Source of the DNA: Butyricicoccus faecihominis
GTDB taxonomy: Bacteria > Bacillota > Clostridia > Oscillospirales > Butyricicoccaceae
Reading direction: 5' to 3'
DNA length: 59,530 bases
Assembly: GCF_024462775.1 (NCBI RefSeq)
Contig: NZ_JANGCE010000024.1
Coordinates: 1-59,530 of the forward strand
This document shows positions 1 through 7,647 of the stretch, one piece after another; position 1 is the stretch's first letter; each line of letters opens with the position of its first letter. The position numbers and the translations under genes were made by a program. The notes under the pieces were generated by a model that was not told where the DNA came from, did no database searches, and saw nothing but the letters and a program-made list of their open reading frames with translations.

Positions 1-40
1 CGCCTCCGGCGCACGCGTGCGCCGGAGGCGGCCTGTTTTT
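1..40 (+). terminator. Rho-independent terminator at window edge
   Basis: A perfect GC-rich palindrome occupies bases 1-30 (arms starting CGCCTCCGGCGCA) and is followed by GCCTGTTTTT. The T run lies on the plus-strand side, so it should end a plus-strand transcript from a gene left of the window. It may also help end the minus-strand unit finishing at 41, whose downstream part is not visible. Confidence 0.75.
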
Positions 41-166
41 CTAGGATTCGTGCGCCGGCATTTCGGTTTGTTCTTCCACGCCGGGTTCGGTATAGCAACA
101 GTGGCATACCTCCTGCTCGTCCATGCCGAGCAAGGCGCCACACTTTTTACAAAATTGCTGTTCCAT
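41..166 (-). CDS. Small zinc-ribbon protein, 41 residues
   Basis: A 41-codon frame reading MEQQFCKKCGALL... and ending ...MPAHES. It carries CxxC (Cys6, Cys9) and CHCC (Cys21, Cys23, Cys24), the layout of a short zinc-ribbon/rubredoxin-like fold. The AGGAGG site lies 8 bases upstream and the start is only 2 bases past the stop of the SRAP gene, so the two are almost certainly co-transcribed and translationally coupled. Function is unknown. Co-transcription with an SOS-controlled DNA-protein crosslink gene suggests, as inference only, a damage-response accessory role. It is short, but the ribosome site, coupling and cysteine pattern make it credible. Confidence 0.65.
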   Translation of the reverse strand: MEQQFCKKCGALLGMDEQEVCHCCYTEPGVEEQTEMPAHES

Positions 167-168
167 CT

Positions 169-759
169 TTATTCCTCCTGACCAAAATCCTCCGCCTCAT
201 CGCGTATCAGGGGCGGGCCTTCGCGCCGCAAAAGCGCAAAGGTCTTTGTGTTGTCGAACACCCATGTCTTGAGTTCGTTCCGCTTCAAAACGACCGGCAT
301 GCGGTCGTGCACCGCCTGCATCGAAGCGTTTGCCGGTTCGGTGAGGATGACGAAGCGCTGCTCGCCGCCGAACGTATGATACAGCCCGGCCAAATACAGC
401 ACCGGCTCTTCGGGCAGGGTAAAGCGGTATTTTTGCCGCTCGCCATAATGGGCCCACTCATAAAAGCCGCTGGCCGGTATGGCGCACCGACGGCACATGA
501 GGCTGTTCCGAAACATCTTTTTCTCCCCGGCCGTTTCAGACCGGGCGTTGATGACCGTACCGCCTCCGCCCACACGCGGAAACCCCCATTTAATAGGCCG
601 GGGGCTGAGTGTGTTCTCCTCTCCGATCAGCACGGGTACCGTATGCGTTGGGAATATCTCACCGGTTTCCATTTTGACATTCGGAAAACGCTGCCGCGCT
701 TGCTCCCATAACTGCCGCAGTGTGGGCTGCTCCATGGAAAAAAGATACCTGCCGCACAT
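169..759 (-). CDS. yedK: SOS response-associated peptidase (SRAP/YedK/HMCES family)
   Basis: The 196-residue protein begins MCGRY, the family signature: the initiator Met is removed and Cys2 becomes the residue that crosslinks to abasic sites in single-stranded DNA. Other family motifs are NARSETA (about residue 72), the CAIPASGFYEW block (about 93-103, containing the conserved Glu) and HDRMPVVL (about 151, containing the catalytic His). Length matches the usual single-domain SRAP. The start is fixed by Cys2 and by a GGAGG site 7 bases upstream. It is first in a two-gene unit with a zinc-ribbon protein. A LexA-type box lies inside its promoter, which supports induction by DNA damage. Confidence 0.93.
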   Translation of the reverse strand: MCGRYLFSMEQPTLRQLWEQARQRFPNVKMETGEIFPTHTVPVLIGEENTLSPRPIKWGFPRVGGGGTVINARSETAGEKKMFRNSLMCRRCAIPASGFYEWAHYGERQKYRFTLPEEPVLYLAGLYHTFGGEQRFVILTEPANASMQAVHDRMPVVLKRNELKTWVFDNTKTFALLRREGPPLIRDEAEDFGQEE

Positions 760-793
760 AGCCTTTCCTCCCCCCTACTCATGAGGTGTTTTT

Positions 794-822
794 ATTTTAG
801 AACAAATGTTCGTGTTTGTCAA
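794..822 (-). promoter_or_regulatory. SigA promoter with LexA (SOS) box for the SRAP gene
   Basis: Read on the minus strand, TTGACA (817-822) is separated by 17 bases from TAAAAT (794-799). The spacer contains GAACATTTGTTC (800-811), a perfect GAAC-N4-GTTC dyad. Preceded by C, this matches the Gram-positive LexA/DinR box (CGAAC-N4-GTTC core). A repressor bound there would cover the core promoter. The position between -35 and -10 is typical of SOS genes. Confidence 0.8.
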
Positions 823-858
823 CTGTTACTTTTCCCTAGCGTGCCCTCCATTCATTCA

Positions 859-898
859 AAAAAACCGGTCCGCCGCGAAAAGCGGCAGACCGGTTTTT
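859..898 (-). terminator. Bidirectional intrinsic terminator
   Basis: Stem AAAACCGGTC plus CGCCGC, a GAAA-type loop, and the complementary arm ending GACCGGTTTTT. On the minus strand it is followed by seven Ts, directly after the stop of the FtsX permease gene. Confidence 0.8.
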
Positions 899-905
899 GG
901 AATGG

Positions 906-3563
906 TTATTCTCCTTCGGCGCGGATGCGGTCGACGATCGACTGACGCAGCGCAAAGCGATGGGTAATTAGGGGCAGCAGCGCGCCAAGGAGCAAGAACA
1001 CAGGCGCGATGCACGCCACCGGCAAAATAGAGAACCGGTACGTGAAGAACCAGAATGTTGAGCCGAGCGCCGTTTGCAGCAGCGGCCCTAAAACAAGGCT
1101 CAGCACCAGCGACACGGCGACAGCCATGCCCGCGTAGCACAAGCCCTCATAAATCAGCATGCGGCGAAGCTGCTGCCCGGTCATGCCGACGGCCTGCAAG
1201 ACCGCGAACTCGCGGCGGCGGGTCAGGATACCGGTAAGAATCGCATTGAAGAAGTTGAGCACGCCGACCAGACCGATCACCAGACTTAAAATGCTGCCCA
1301 GCATTAGGAACATGCTGCGGAAGGAATGGAATTCATCGACATAGCTCTGCTTGGATTCATAATCGAGCAGCGGATCGATATTCTCCGTGTAATCCTTTAA
1401 AAAGGCTTCCATTTCCGCGTTTGATTCGGGCGTGGTGTTAAACAGGTAGGTCATAATGTTCGACGTACCCGTATCGCGCTGAAACACATCGCTATTTAAA
1501 ACGAACGCATCCGCACCGGAATAGCGGTAGCTCATCGCATGTTGCATGGTTACGCAGGCGGCGACCGTATAGGTCACATCGTGGTATTTTACCGCGCGGC
1601 TGCCTACGAAACCGGCCTCGATCTCCTCGGCGGGCATGACCTCGCCGGTTCGGACGTCGTAATATTCATATTCGTCCACATAGCGCAAGGTGACCTCGTC
1701 GCCTATCTTGGCCCAGTGCGAGGTATCGTACACCTCATTATAATCATTTGTTTCGTAAACAGCCGCGATCGCGTTCTGGCTGGGATCGTACAGCGGGGCG
1801 AGATCGCCCGCGACGATGTCCAGCCGGTCAAGCGGCAGCTTTTCCATACCATAGAGCTGCGCCCTATCAGCCACCGTGTTCTCCGGACCTCTTTCCGTGT
1901 CTTCCAACAGCCTATCCACCACTTCCGGACTGTTCCATCTGCCTTGCATTTGGCGGAACCATTCCTCGGAAACAAATTCCTGTACGGACGTGGTTTGGCC
2001 GTAGATACGACCGCCCTCCGTCACATCGCCCTTGGCGGTCACCGTATCAATCGCGTCCTCGGGCAGGGCTTGATCCTCGGAGGCAAAGCCGCCTCCTGTC
2101 TGGAAATAGTCCGCATTGCCAAGGATAAAGTCGGTAACGACCCAGTTGCGGAGATATTTATCCATATCGAAGCCGTTGGCGAAGGTATAGGTCACCTGCA
2201 TCAAAACGACCGCGAGCGACAGCGAAACGATGACCAGCACCGTTTTCAAACGGTTACGGCCCAGATTGGCAAACGCCATATGCGGAATTTTCGCGCCCTT
2301 TTGGCCCTGCTTGATCTTCTTTTTTTGTTTGGCGTTCGCGCCCTCGGTATAGCGAACCGCCTCGACCGGAGAAACCCGCCCCGCGATACGGCCGGGCTTG
2401 CGGCACGAGATCAGCACCGTAATAAGCGAAAACAGCGTGGCGCCGATAAAAATAATCGGATTGGCGGTCACATGCGTGACCGTATAGGAAAGATTCTTCA
2501 TGATCATCGGCGTGATCACCGTACCGCACACCCAGCCGATCAACAGGCCGATTGGAATGCCAGTGATTGATAGATAGAGCGCCTGCCGCCGTATAATGCG
2601 GCGAATTTGCCTGCCGGTGGTGCCAATGGTTTTCAAAAGGCCGTAAAACCGGATATCGTTCGTGACGGAAATCTGAAAAATGTTGTAAATAATCAGATAC
2701 CCGGTAAAAATAAAGATGAGCAGCAAGACGATGATGGCGATCATGGTGGTGGGGTCGGCATTCGCCGCGAACTGCGCGCCGGTATACGCCCAGTTGACGC
2801 CGATCTTAATATAATTATCCTCGCCCGCGGTCTCATTCTGATAGCCATGGTTTTCGAGCACGGCCAGCAGGTCTTCCTTAATATGGTTCGTATTTTTGAA
2901 GTAAACGTTCAGGCTCCATTTACCGATCCCATAACCCGAGTCTGCCGGAGCGGTTTTTAGCTGTTCCTCCACGTAGGAGCGCGGCAGAATCGCCATGCTG
3001 GCCATGCCCGCCGAATCGTACTCCCACCAACCGGAAAGGGTGAACGTATCCTTTCGCTTGTCGGTCTCGCTCAGATCAAACGGCATTTCAACGGTCGCCC
3101 CAAGCTTGGGTTCCACGCCGAGCAGCTTCAAAATGCGAGTATCGCAGGCGATCTCCTTGGTGCCCTCGCGGGGGAGCGCGCCGGTCGTCGGCATATTCAT
3201 GCCGCCCTTGGCGCAGTTTTCGTCCATGTAGCTTACTTCAATGTGGGCCTTGTTAAACGGCGGGTCGGTCGGCATGCCGAGCATCAGGCGCGTGGCGGTC
3301 TTGACGATCAGGGGGTCGTCCGCGAGCTCCAACATTTGCTCTTCGGTTAAATCCTTGAACGTGCCGTGCATATCGCCGCCGACCTGACGGAAGTTCTGCT
3401 GCTCGTACGAGGAAACGATCGTCATGCCGATGGTAAACAGCGCGGTAAACAGAATGGTCGTCAGCGCAATGGCGATGATCGCGACCCAGTTGCGCGCCCT
3501 ACTGGCTTTCAGGCTTTTGCGCGACAGGTTCTGAATGCACTTTTTATTGGCTACTTTCAGCAT
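906..3563 (-). CDS. ABC transporter permease, FtsX/MacB type with two FtsX domains
   Basis: An 885-residue membrane protein. One N-terminal helix (about 25-50) precedes a large extracytoplasmic region. Three helices follow (about 275-400, including ARG-rich loop FYGLLKTIGTTGRQIRR, a typical FtsX cytoplasmic motif). A second helix at about 440 leads to another extracellular domain, and the last three helices (about 765-870) include the matching loop REFAVLQAVGMTGQQLRRML. This duplicated FtsX layout is that of exporters or lipoprotein/peptide-sensing ABC systems, not importers. The start overlaps closely with the upstream ATPase gene (2-base gap). The substrate cannot be told from sequence; peptide or antimicrobial export is one possibility. 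Confidence 0.88.
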   Translation of the reverse strand: MLKVANKKCIQNLSRKSLKASRARNWVAIIAIALTTILFTALFTIGMTIVSSYEQQNFRQVGGDMHGTFKDLTEEQMLELADDPLIVKTATRLMLGMPTDPPFNKAHIEVSYMDENCAKGGMNMPTTGALPREGTKEIACDTRILKLLGVEPKLGATVEMPFDLSETDKRKDTFTLSGWWEYDSAGMASMAILPRSYVEEQLKTAPADSGYGIGKWSLNVYFKNTNHIKEDLLAVLENHGYQNETAGEDNYIKIGVNWAYTGAQFAANADPTTMIAIIVLLLIFIFTGYLIIYNIFQISVTNDIRFYGLLKTIGTTGRQIRRIIRRQALYLSITGIPIGLLIGWVCGTVITPMIMKNLSYTVTHVTANPIIFIGATLFSLITVLISCRKPGRIAGRVSPVEAVRYTEGANAKQKKKIKQGQKGAKIPHMAFANLGRNRLKTVLVIVSLSLAVVLMQVTYTFANGFDMDKYLRNWVVTDFILGNADYFQTGGGFASEDQALPEDAIDTVTAKGDVTEGGRIYGQTTSVQEFVSEEWFRQMQGRWNSPEVVDRLLEDTERGPENTVADRAQLYGMEKLPLDRLDIVAGDLAPLYDPSQNAIAAVYETNDYNEVYDTSHWAKIGDEVTLRYVDEYEYYDVRTGEVMPAEEIEAGFVGSRAVKYHDVTYTVAACVTMQHAMSYRYSGADAFVLNSDVFQRDTGTSNIMTYLFNTTPESNAEMEAFLKDYTENIDPLLDYESKQSYVDEFHSFRSMFLMLGSILSLVIGLVGVLNFFNAILTGILTRRREFAVLQAVGMTGQQLRRMLIYEGLCYAGMAVAVSLVLSLVLGPLLQTALGSTFWFFTYRFSILPVACIAPVFLLLGALLPLITHRFALRQSIVDRIRAEGE

Positions 3564-3565
3564 GG

Positions 3566-4234
3566 TTATCGCCTCACGATCTGGCCGTCCTCGATGCGGA
3601 CGATGCGCTGGGCGAGCTGGGCAAGCTCCTCGTTATGGGTGATCATGACAATGGTCTGTTTGAACTTTTCGCCCGTCACCTTGAGTAGGGAAAGCACGTC
3701 TTGACTGGTTTTGGAATCCAGATTGCCGGTCGGCTCGTCGGCCAGTAAAATAGCGGGCTTGGTCGCCAGCGCGCGGGCGATGGCGACGCGCTGCTGCTGG
3801 CCGCCGGAAAGCTGGCTCGGCAGGTTGGCAAGCTTGCTTTCAAGGCCCAGCGTGCGGATGATTTCATCCACATAGGTCTTGTCCACCGTGCCGCCGTCCA
3901 GCTCGATGGGAAGCACGATATTTTCGTAAACATTCAGCACCGGCACAAGGTTGTAGGCCTGAAATACAAAGCCGATCTTGCGGCGGCGGAAAATGGTCAG
4001 TTCATCATCCTTTAAAGAGAATATATCCTTTTGATCGACGAACACCTTGCCGCTTGTCGGCCGGTCCAGCCCGCCGAGCATATGCAAAAGCGTGCTTTTG
4101 CCGCTGCCCGAAGTGCCAACCACCGCGACAAACTCGCCGCTTTCAACCGAAAGGTCTAATCCATCCAGCGCGTTTACCTGTGTTTCCCCGCTGCCATATT
4201 GCTTGCGCAGCGCCTCAGTCTGTAATACGGTCAT
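3566..4234 (-). CDS. ABC transporter ATP-binding protein (MacB/LolD-like)
   Basis: The 222-residue ATPase partners the FtsX permease that follows. It has Walker [10 protein letters not shown] (about 40-48), the Q loop FVFQAYNL, the signature [15 protein letters not shown], Walker [14 protein letters not shown] and the switch His in MITHN. The GxSGSGKST plus DEPTGNLDS wording is typical of the LolD/MacB/BceA/SalX group that pairs with FtsX permeases. I place the start at the ATG at 4234 because it has GGGAGG 7 bases upstream and begins with the usual family sequence. The frame extends further upstream to 4342 but that part has no family similarity. An inverted repeat just upstream may be its operator. 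Confidence 0.9.
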   Translation of the reverse strand: MTVLQTEALRKQYGSGETQVNALDGLDLSVESGEFVAVVGTSGSGKSTLLHMLGGLDRPTSGKVFVDQKDIFSLKDDELTIFRRRKIGFVFQAYNLVPVLNVYENIVLPIELDGGTVDKTYVDEIIRTLGLESKLANLPSQLSGGQQQRVAIARALATKPAILLADEPTGNLDSKTSQDVLSLLKVTGEKFKQTIVMITHNEELAQLAQRIVRIEDGQIVRR

Positions 4235-4256
4235 ATCCCGTTCCTCCCAAATGAAA

Positions 4257-4291
4257 AGTCTGTATGGTACCTGCTTGGTACAATACAGACT
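4257..4291. promoter_or_regulatory. 15-bp-arm inverted repeat upstream of the ABC exporter operon
   Basis: The left arm AGTCTGTATGGTACC (4257-4271) and right arm GGTACAATACAGACT (4277-4291) match at 14 of 15 positions around a 5-base centre. The dyad overlaps the best minus-strand -10 (TATAGT at 4289-4294), for which no good -35 is visible. It could be an operator for a repressor or activator encoded elsewhere (GntR/YtrA or MerR type by analogy), or a hairpin in the 5' leader. Confidence 0.6.
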
Positions 4292-4387
4292 ATACCCCAT
4301 GATCCTTGCGAGAGCCTTTCTGAAAACTAACAAGATTGACACAATTCATCCACGCGTCATTTAGCTGAGGCGTTTTTAAACGTGTGT

Positions 4388-4488
4388 TATCCTTAGCGTA
4401 GCGAAGGATCTCGCGCGAACGCGCGGGCATTACGTATGCATCGCGCGTTCGCGCGGGATTCTTCGGCCTAAAGGCCTCAGAATGACAG
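4388..4488. repeat. Dispersed inverted-repeat element, copy 1
   Basis: About 100 bases with nested self-complementary blocks: TCGCGCGAACGCGCG followed by CGCGCGTTCGCGCG, flanked by GCGAAGGATC on the left and GATTCTTCGG plus CAGAATGACA on the right. A second copy in the same orientation is at 47211-47311. It belongs to the widespread type of repeat reading TGTCATTCTGAG...CGAAGAATC on the opposite strand. It has no coding potential. Confidence 0.8.
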
Positions 4489-4537
4489 CGCAAATAGCGC
4501 TAAACGAAATGGCACTACAATTCATCCCGGAATTCTT

Positions 4538-4957
4538 TTAGACCTGCCGCCGTTTAAAGTCCAGATACCCCTGTAAGATCAGAGAAGCGGCCACCGCGTC
4601 CACGGTTTTCTTGTGCTGCTTGCTTTTTTTGCCGCTTTCGTGTAAAATAGCATGAGCTTCCACCGTGGTGCGCCGTTCATCCCAAAGGACGACGGGCACG
4701 CCGGTTTTCTCGCGCAGCTCCTCGGCAAGCTGTTCGCACTTTTGCGCGCGTTCGCCCACGGTGCCGTCCATATTTTTGGGATGTCCGAGGACGATCTCCT
4801 CTATTTTTTCTTCCCTGATGAACTGGACAAGCTTGTCGATCAGCTTGTCCCTGTTCCATTCGCTGATTACGCGGGGAGAACCGGCGATCAAGCCGGTCGC
4901 GTCCGACACGGAAAGGCCGGTGCGCGCGTCCCCGTAGTCGATACCTAAAATGCGCAT
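4538..4957 (-). CDS. ruvX: RuvX/YqgF family pre-16S rRNA nuclease (putative Holliday junction resolvase)
   Basis: The 139-residue protein starts MRILGIDYGDARTGLSVSD, the RNase-H-like YqgF signature with the first catalytic Asp. It continues with VLGHPKNMDGTVGERA and VVLWDERRTTVEAHA (second acidic residue) and closes with KKTVDAVAASLILQGYLD (third Asp). Size and motif spacing match the family. In E. coli the orthologue is needed for 16S rRNA 5' end maturation. The ATG has GGAGG a few bases upstream. It lies alone, divergent from the rpmG-secE-nusG unit. Confidence 0.92.
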   Translation of the reverse strand: MRILGIDYGDARTGLSVSDATGLIAGSPRVISEWNRDKLIDKLVQFIREEKIEEIVLGHPKNMDGTVGERAQKCEQLAEELREKTGVPVVLWDERRTTVEAHAILHESGKKSKQHKKTVDAVAASLILQGYLDFKRRQV

Positions 4958-5037
4958 AAGTGCCTCCTATATGTTGTGGTATACACAAGTATAGCACAAC
5001 TATTCCAAAAATTCAGCACTTTTTTATATAGAAAAAC

Positions 5038-5066
5038 TTGACCGGCCGCCACCGCCATGCTATAAT
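5038..5066 (+). promoter_or_regulatory. SigA promoter for rpmG-secE-nusG
   Basis: TTGACC (5038-5043), a 17-base spacer, and TATAAT (5061-5066). The expected transcription start is near 5073, giving an unusually long leader of about 180 bases before rpmG. I see no strong terminator or known riboswitch in that leader. Confidence 0.8.
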
Positions 5067-5070
5067 AATT

Positions 5071-5094
5071 GAACCTATGCAGGTTCTTTTTTTT
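5071..5094 (+). other. Short hairpin plus T8 at the presumed transcription start
   Basis: GAACCT-ATGC-AGGTTC, a 6-bp stem with a 4-base loop, is followed by eight Ts. It sits right at the predicted start point of the rpmG promoter, so it cannot terminate that transcript. It may stop read-through from upstream or cap the mRNA 5' end. Confidence 0.4.
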
Positions 5095-5253
5095 GTGCGC
5101 TTTTTTTGTGTGTCTCAGAAAAAGCTGCCGGAACACTGTAAAGGGAGGCAAGTTGCTCCCCCTGCTTATATAAAAGGTATATAGGCTGAAAAGGAGCACA
5201 GGTGGCCGCCGCCCTAACCCGGCGCGGCTGAAACAAAGAAGGAGGTGCCGTTA

Positions 5254-5403
5254 ATGCGCGTAAAGGTTACGCTCGCCTGCACAGAGTGCAAGCAAAGAAA
5301 CTATGACACGATGAAGAACAAGAAAAACGATCCGGACCGTCTTGAGATGAACAAGTATTGCCGTTTCTGCAAAAAGCATACGCAGCATCGCGAGACCAAG
5401 TAA
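5254..5403 (+). CDS. rpmG: 50S ribosomal protein L33
   Basis: A 49-residue frame [19 protein letters not shown]... ending ...HTQHRETK. The two zinc-binding CxxC pairs (CTEC at 9-12 and CRFC at 36-39) identify the zinc-containing (C+) form of L33. GGAGGTG lies 7 bases before the ATG. It is the first gene of the classic rpmG-secE-nusG order, with secE starting 18 bases later. It is a structural protein of the large ribosomal subunit near the E site. Confidence 0.95.
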   Translation: MRVKVTLACTECKQRNYDTMKNKKNDPDRLEMNKYCRFCKKHTQHRETK

Positions 5404-5421
5404 GAGAAAGGAAGACGCTTC

Positions 5422-5658
5422 ATGGCTGAAGAAACCAAAGCGAAGAAGCCCGGTCTCTTTGCACGCATAGGCAAATGGTTCCGCGAACTGAAAAGCGAAT
5501 GCCGTAAGATCGTCTGGCCGACGCGGCAGCAAACCGTCAACAACACAATGGTCGTTATCGCAGCGGTTGTGATCGTGGGTATTTTCATCTGGATCCTCGA
5601 CCTGATTTTCGGCGGTGTGGTCCAGTTTGCGCTGCTGCATTTTGCTTCCGCCGCCTAA
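5422..5658 (+). CDS. secE: Preprotein translocase subunit SecE
   Basis: A 78-residue single-span SecE of Gram-positive type. A basic amphipathic segment (GKWFRELKSECRKIVWPTRQQ, around 17-37, shown in part) carries the conserved KIVWPT motif. It is followed by one transmembrane helix (about 40-70) rich in V and I. SecE clamps SecY in the membrane translocon. It lies between rpmG and nusG, the standard arrangement, with a 15-base gap to nusG. Confidence 0.95.
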   Translation: MAEETKAKKPGLFARIGKWFRELKSECRKIVWPTRQQTVNNTMVVIAAVVIVGIFIWILDLIFGGVVQFALLHFASAA

Positions 5659-5673
5659 CTGAAGGAGGCTTAT

Positions 5674-6210
5674 ATGTCAGACGCTGCAAAGTGGTATGTG
5701 GTTCACACATACTCGGGCTATGAAAACAAAGTAGCCTCTTCGATCGAAAAAGCGGTTGAAAACCGCAAACTGCACGACCTGATCCCCGCGGTCAACATCC
5801 CGACGGAGACCGTGACCGAGGTGAAGGACGGCAAGACCCGCGAGGTGGAGCGCAAGCTCTTCCCCGGCTATGTGCTTGTCAAAATGATCTTGACGGACGA
5901 AACCTGGTACCTCGTGCGCAACACGCGCGGCTGCACCGGCTTTGTCGGGCAGGATAAGGCGGGCGGCAGCAAGCCTATTCCGCTGACAGAGGACGAGATC
6001 GCCGCGATGGGCGTTGAAAAGCGCGAGATCGAAGTAAGCTACGCGCTTGGAGACAGCGTGCGCCTCATCGATGGGCCGCTGGCCGGCTTTATCGGCGTGG
6101 TGGACGTGCTCGAACCGGATAAGAACAAGGTTCGCGTGGTCGTATCCATGTTCGGACGCGAGACCCCGGTCGAGCTGGAGCTCGATCAGGTCGAAACTGT
6201 TACCGATTGA
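5674..6210 (+). CDS. nusG: Transcription termination/antitermination factor NusG
   Basis: A 178-residue NusG with the NGN domain first (KWYVVHTYSGYENKVA, residues 6-21; FPGYVLVKM; RNTRGCTGFVG) and the C-terminal KOW domain (GDSVRLIDGPLAGFIGVVD). NusG binds the RNA polymerase clamp and links it to Rho or ribosomal S10. GGAGG precedes the ATG. The next gene, rplK, follows after a 119-base gap that holds a structured leader, so rplK is probably regulated separately. Confidence 0.96.
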   Translation: MSDAAKWYVVHTYSGYENKVASSIEKAVENRKLHDLIPAVNIPTETVTEVKDGKTREVERKLFPGYVLVKMILTDETWYLVRNTRGCTGFVGQDKAGGSKPIPLTEDEIAAMGVEKREIEVSYALGDSVRLIDGPLAGFIGVVDVLEPDKNKVRVVVSMFGRETPVELELDQVETVTD

Positions 6211-6240
6211 TTTTCCTGCGGAACGCATTCCGCATTACTC

Positions 6241-6329
6241 CGGGCGCGGGCGCGCCCGTATCAGGCAAGTGGGAGAGCCGCCAATAGGCTCGCCAGCCAC
6301 CACATTTCGTTAAGGAGGAACCCTTTACA
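6241..6329 (+). promoter_or_regulatory. Structured leader before rplK (putative ribosomal-protein autoregulatory site)
   Basis: A tight stem CGGGCGCG/CGCGCCCG (6241-6258) is followed by GTGGGAGAGCC (6269-6279) and a complementary GGCTCGCCAGCCACCAC ending at 6303, then TTAAGGAGG. The motif GTGGGAG ... CCAC ... TAAGGAGG recurs in front of rplA. I infer an L1/L11-type mRNA control element; this is not proven. Confidence 0.45.
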
Positions 6330-6755
6330 ATGGCTCAAAAAGTAGTAGGTTATATCAAGCTCCAGATTCCCGCAGGCAAGGCTTCTCCGGCGCCTCCGGT
6401 AGGTCCGGCCCTCGGCCAGCATGGTGTAAACATCATGGCCTTTACCAAGGAATTCAACGAGCGCACCAAGAACGACGCAGGCCTGCTGATCCCGGTCGTT
6501 ATCACGGTCTATGCTGACCGTTCGTTCAGCTTCATCACCAAGACGCCTCCCGCGGCAGTCCTCATCAAGAAGGCCTGCGGTATCGAGAGCGGCTCCGCCG
6601 TTCCGAACAAGACCAAGGTTGCCGTTCTGAAGAAGGCCGACCTGCAGAAGATCGCCGAAACCAAGATGCCCGATCTGAACGCCGCTTCTCTGGAAGCCGC
6701 GATGAGCATGGTTGCCGGCACTGCCCGCGCCATGGGCGTAACGGTGGAAGAGTAA
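6330..6755 (+). CDS. rplK: 50S ribosomal protein L11
   Basis: A 141-residue L11 with the typical start [27 protein letters not shown] and the RNA-binding C-terminal half ([44 protein letters not shown]). L11 forms the GTPase-associated centre with 23S rRNA. AAGGAGG lies before the ATG. It is followed by rplA, the usual partner, after a 125-base structured gap. Confidence 0.97.
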   Translation: MAQKVVGYIKLQIPAGKASPAPPVGPALGQHGVNIMAFTKEFNERTKNDAGLLIPVVITVYADRSFSFITKTPPAAVLIKKACGIESGSAVPNKTKVAVLKKADLQKIAETKMPDLNAASLEAAMSMVAGTARAMGVTVEE

Positions 6756-6783
6756 TTTTTTCCGCCCCCGAAGCTTGAATGTT

Positions 6784-6880
6784 TGTTTGACCGCCGCAGG
6801 CTGTATACCGCCGCGGGTGCGTCAAAGTGGGAGGGTATGGTTTCATCCTGTCCCCGCTATACCACTAAGGAGGATTTATT
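6784..6880 (+). promoter_or_regulatory. Structured leader before rplA (putative L1 control element)
   Basis: GTGGGAGGGTATGG (6827-6840) can pair with CCCCGCTATACCAC (6852-6865), directly followed by TAAGGAGG. The same GTGGGAG...CCAC...TAAGGAGG order stands before rplK. An upstream pair GCCGCAGGC / TATACCGCCGCGGG may add structure. L1 is known to repress its own mRNA in bacteria; assignment here is inference from the repeated motif. Confidence 0.45.
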
Positions 6881-7576
6881 GTGCATAAAGGTAAAAAATA
6901 TGTAGACAGCGCCAAGACCGTCGACCGCGCAAAGCTGTACGACGTGAACGAGGCGCTCACCACCGTTGTTTCCACCGCCAAGGCCAAGTTCGATGAGACC
7001 ATCGAACTTCACGTAAAGCTGGGCGTTGACTCCCGTCACGCCGACCAGCAGGTTCGCGGCGCTATCGTGCTGCCCCACGGCACCGGCAAGAACGTTCGCG
7101 TTCTTGTGTTCGCCAAGGGCCCCAAGGCTGACGAAGCCGCCGCTGCCGGCGCGGATTACGTTGGCGCTGAGGATATGCTCGAGCGTATCCAGAAGGAAAA
7201 CTTCTTCGATTACGACGTGGTTATCGCGACGCCCGACATGATGGGTATCGTTGGCCGCCTCGGTAAGATTCTTGGTCCTAAGGGCTTGATGCCGAACCCG
7301 AAGGCCGGTACGGTTTCCATGGACGTTGCCAAGGCTGTTCAGGAATCCAAGGCTGGTAAGATCGAGTACCGTCTGGACAAGACCAACATCATCCACTGCC
7401 CGATCGGCAAGGCCTCTTTCGGCCCCGAAAAGCTGATGGACAACTTCAGCGCTCTGATGGGTGCTATCATCAAGGCCAAGCCGTCCGCGGCAAAGGGCCA
7501 GTACGTCAAGTCCTGCGTGGTCGCTTCCACGATGGGCCCCGGCGTAAAGGTGAACGCTGCCAAGCTGATGGATTGA
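6881..7576 (+). CDS. rplA: 50S ribosomal protein L1
   Basis: A 231-residue L1 using a GTG start with AAGGAGG 9 bases upstream. Family motifs include [36 protein letters not shown], the MPNPKAGTV block and the C-terminal [12 protein letters not shown]1 forms the mobile stalk at the tRNA exit site and is a translational repressor. The usual next genes, rplJ-rplL, are separated here by 2.8 kb carrying the agr-like cassette. Confidence 0.97.
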   Translation: MHKGKKYVDSAKTVDRAKLYDVNEALTTVVSTAKAKFDETIELHVKLGVDSRHADQQVRGAIVLPHGTGKNVRVLVFAKGPKADEAAAAGADYVGAEDMLERIQKENFFDYDVVIATPDMMGIVGRLGKILGPKGLMPNPKAGTVSMDVAKAVQESKAGKIEYRLDKTNIIHCPIGKASFGPEKLMDNFSALMGAIIKAKPSAAKGQYVKSCVVASTMGPGVKVNAAKLMD

Positions 7577-7599
7577 TCGTTTTCCGCCAAAGGAATAAC

Positions 7600-7638
7600 A
7601 AAGACCACGCTGCAAATGCATTTGCAGCGTGGTCTTTT
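7600..7638 (+). terminator. Intrinsic terminator after rplA (bidirectional)
   Basis: The perfect palindrome AAAGACCACGCTGCAAAT-GCATTTGCAGCGTGGTCTTT is followed by TTG. It ends the nusG-rplK-rplA transcript. Because both arms end in A/T runs it also serves the convergent histidine kinase gene. Confidence 0.9.
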
Positions 7639-7647
7639 TGTATCGTT

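Noticed and set aside
4290-4493. 67-codon frame over the dispersed repeat
   Set aside because: It is mostly repeat-derived; a similar frame arises over the second copy at 47211, showing it follows the repeat and not a gene.
5071-5094. Attenuator or terminator for the rpmG transcript
   Set aside because: The hairpin starts at the predicted transcription start, too early to terminate that RNA. It is listed only as a hairpin of uncertain role.
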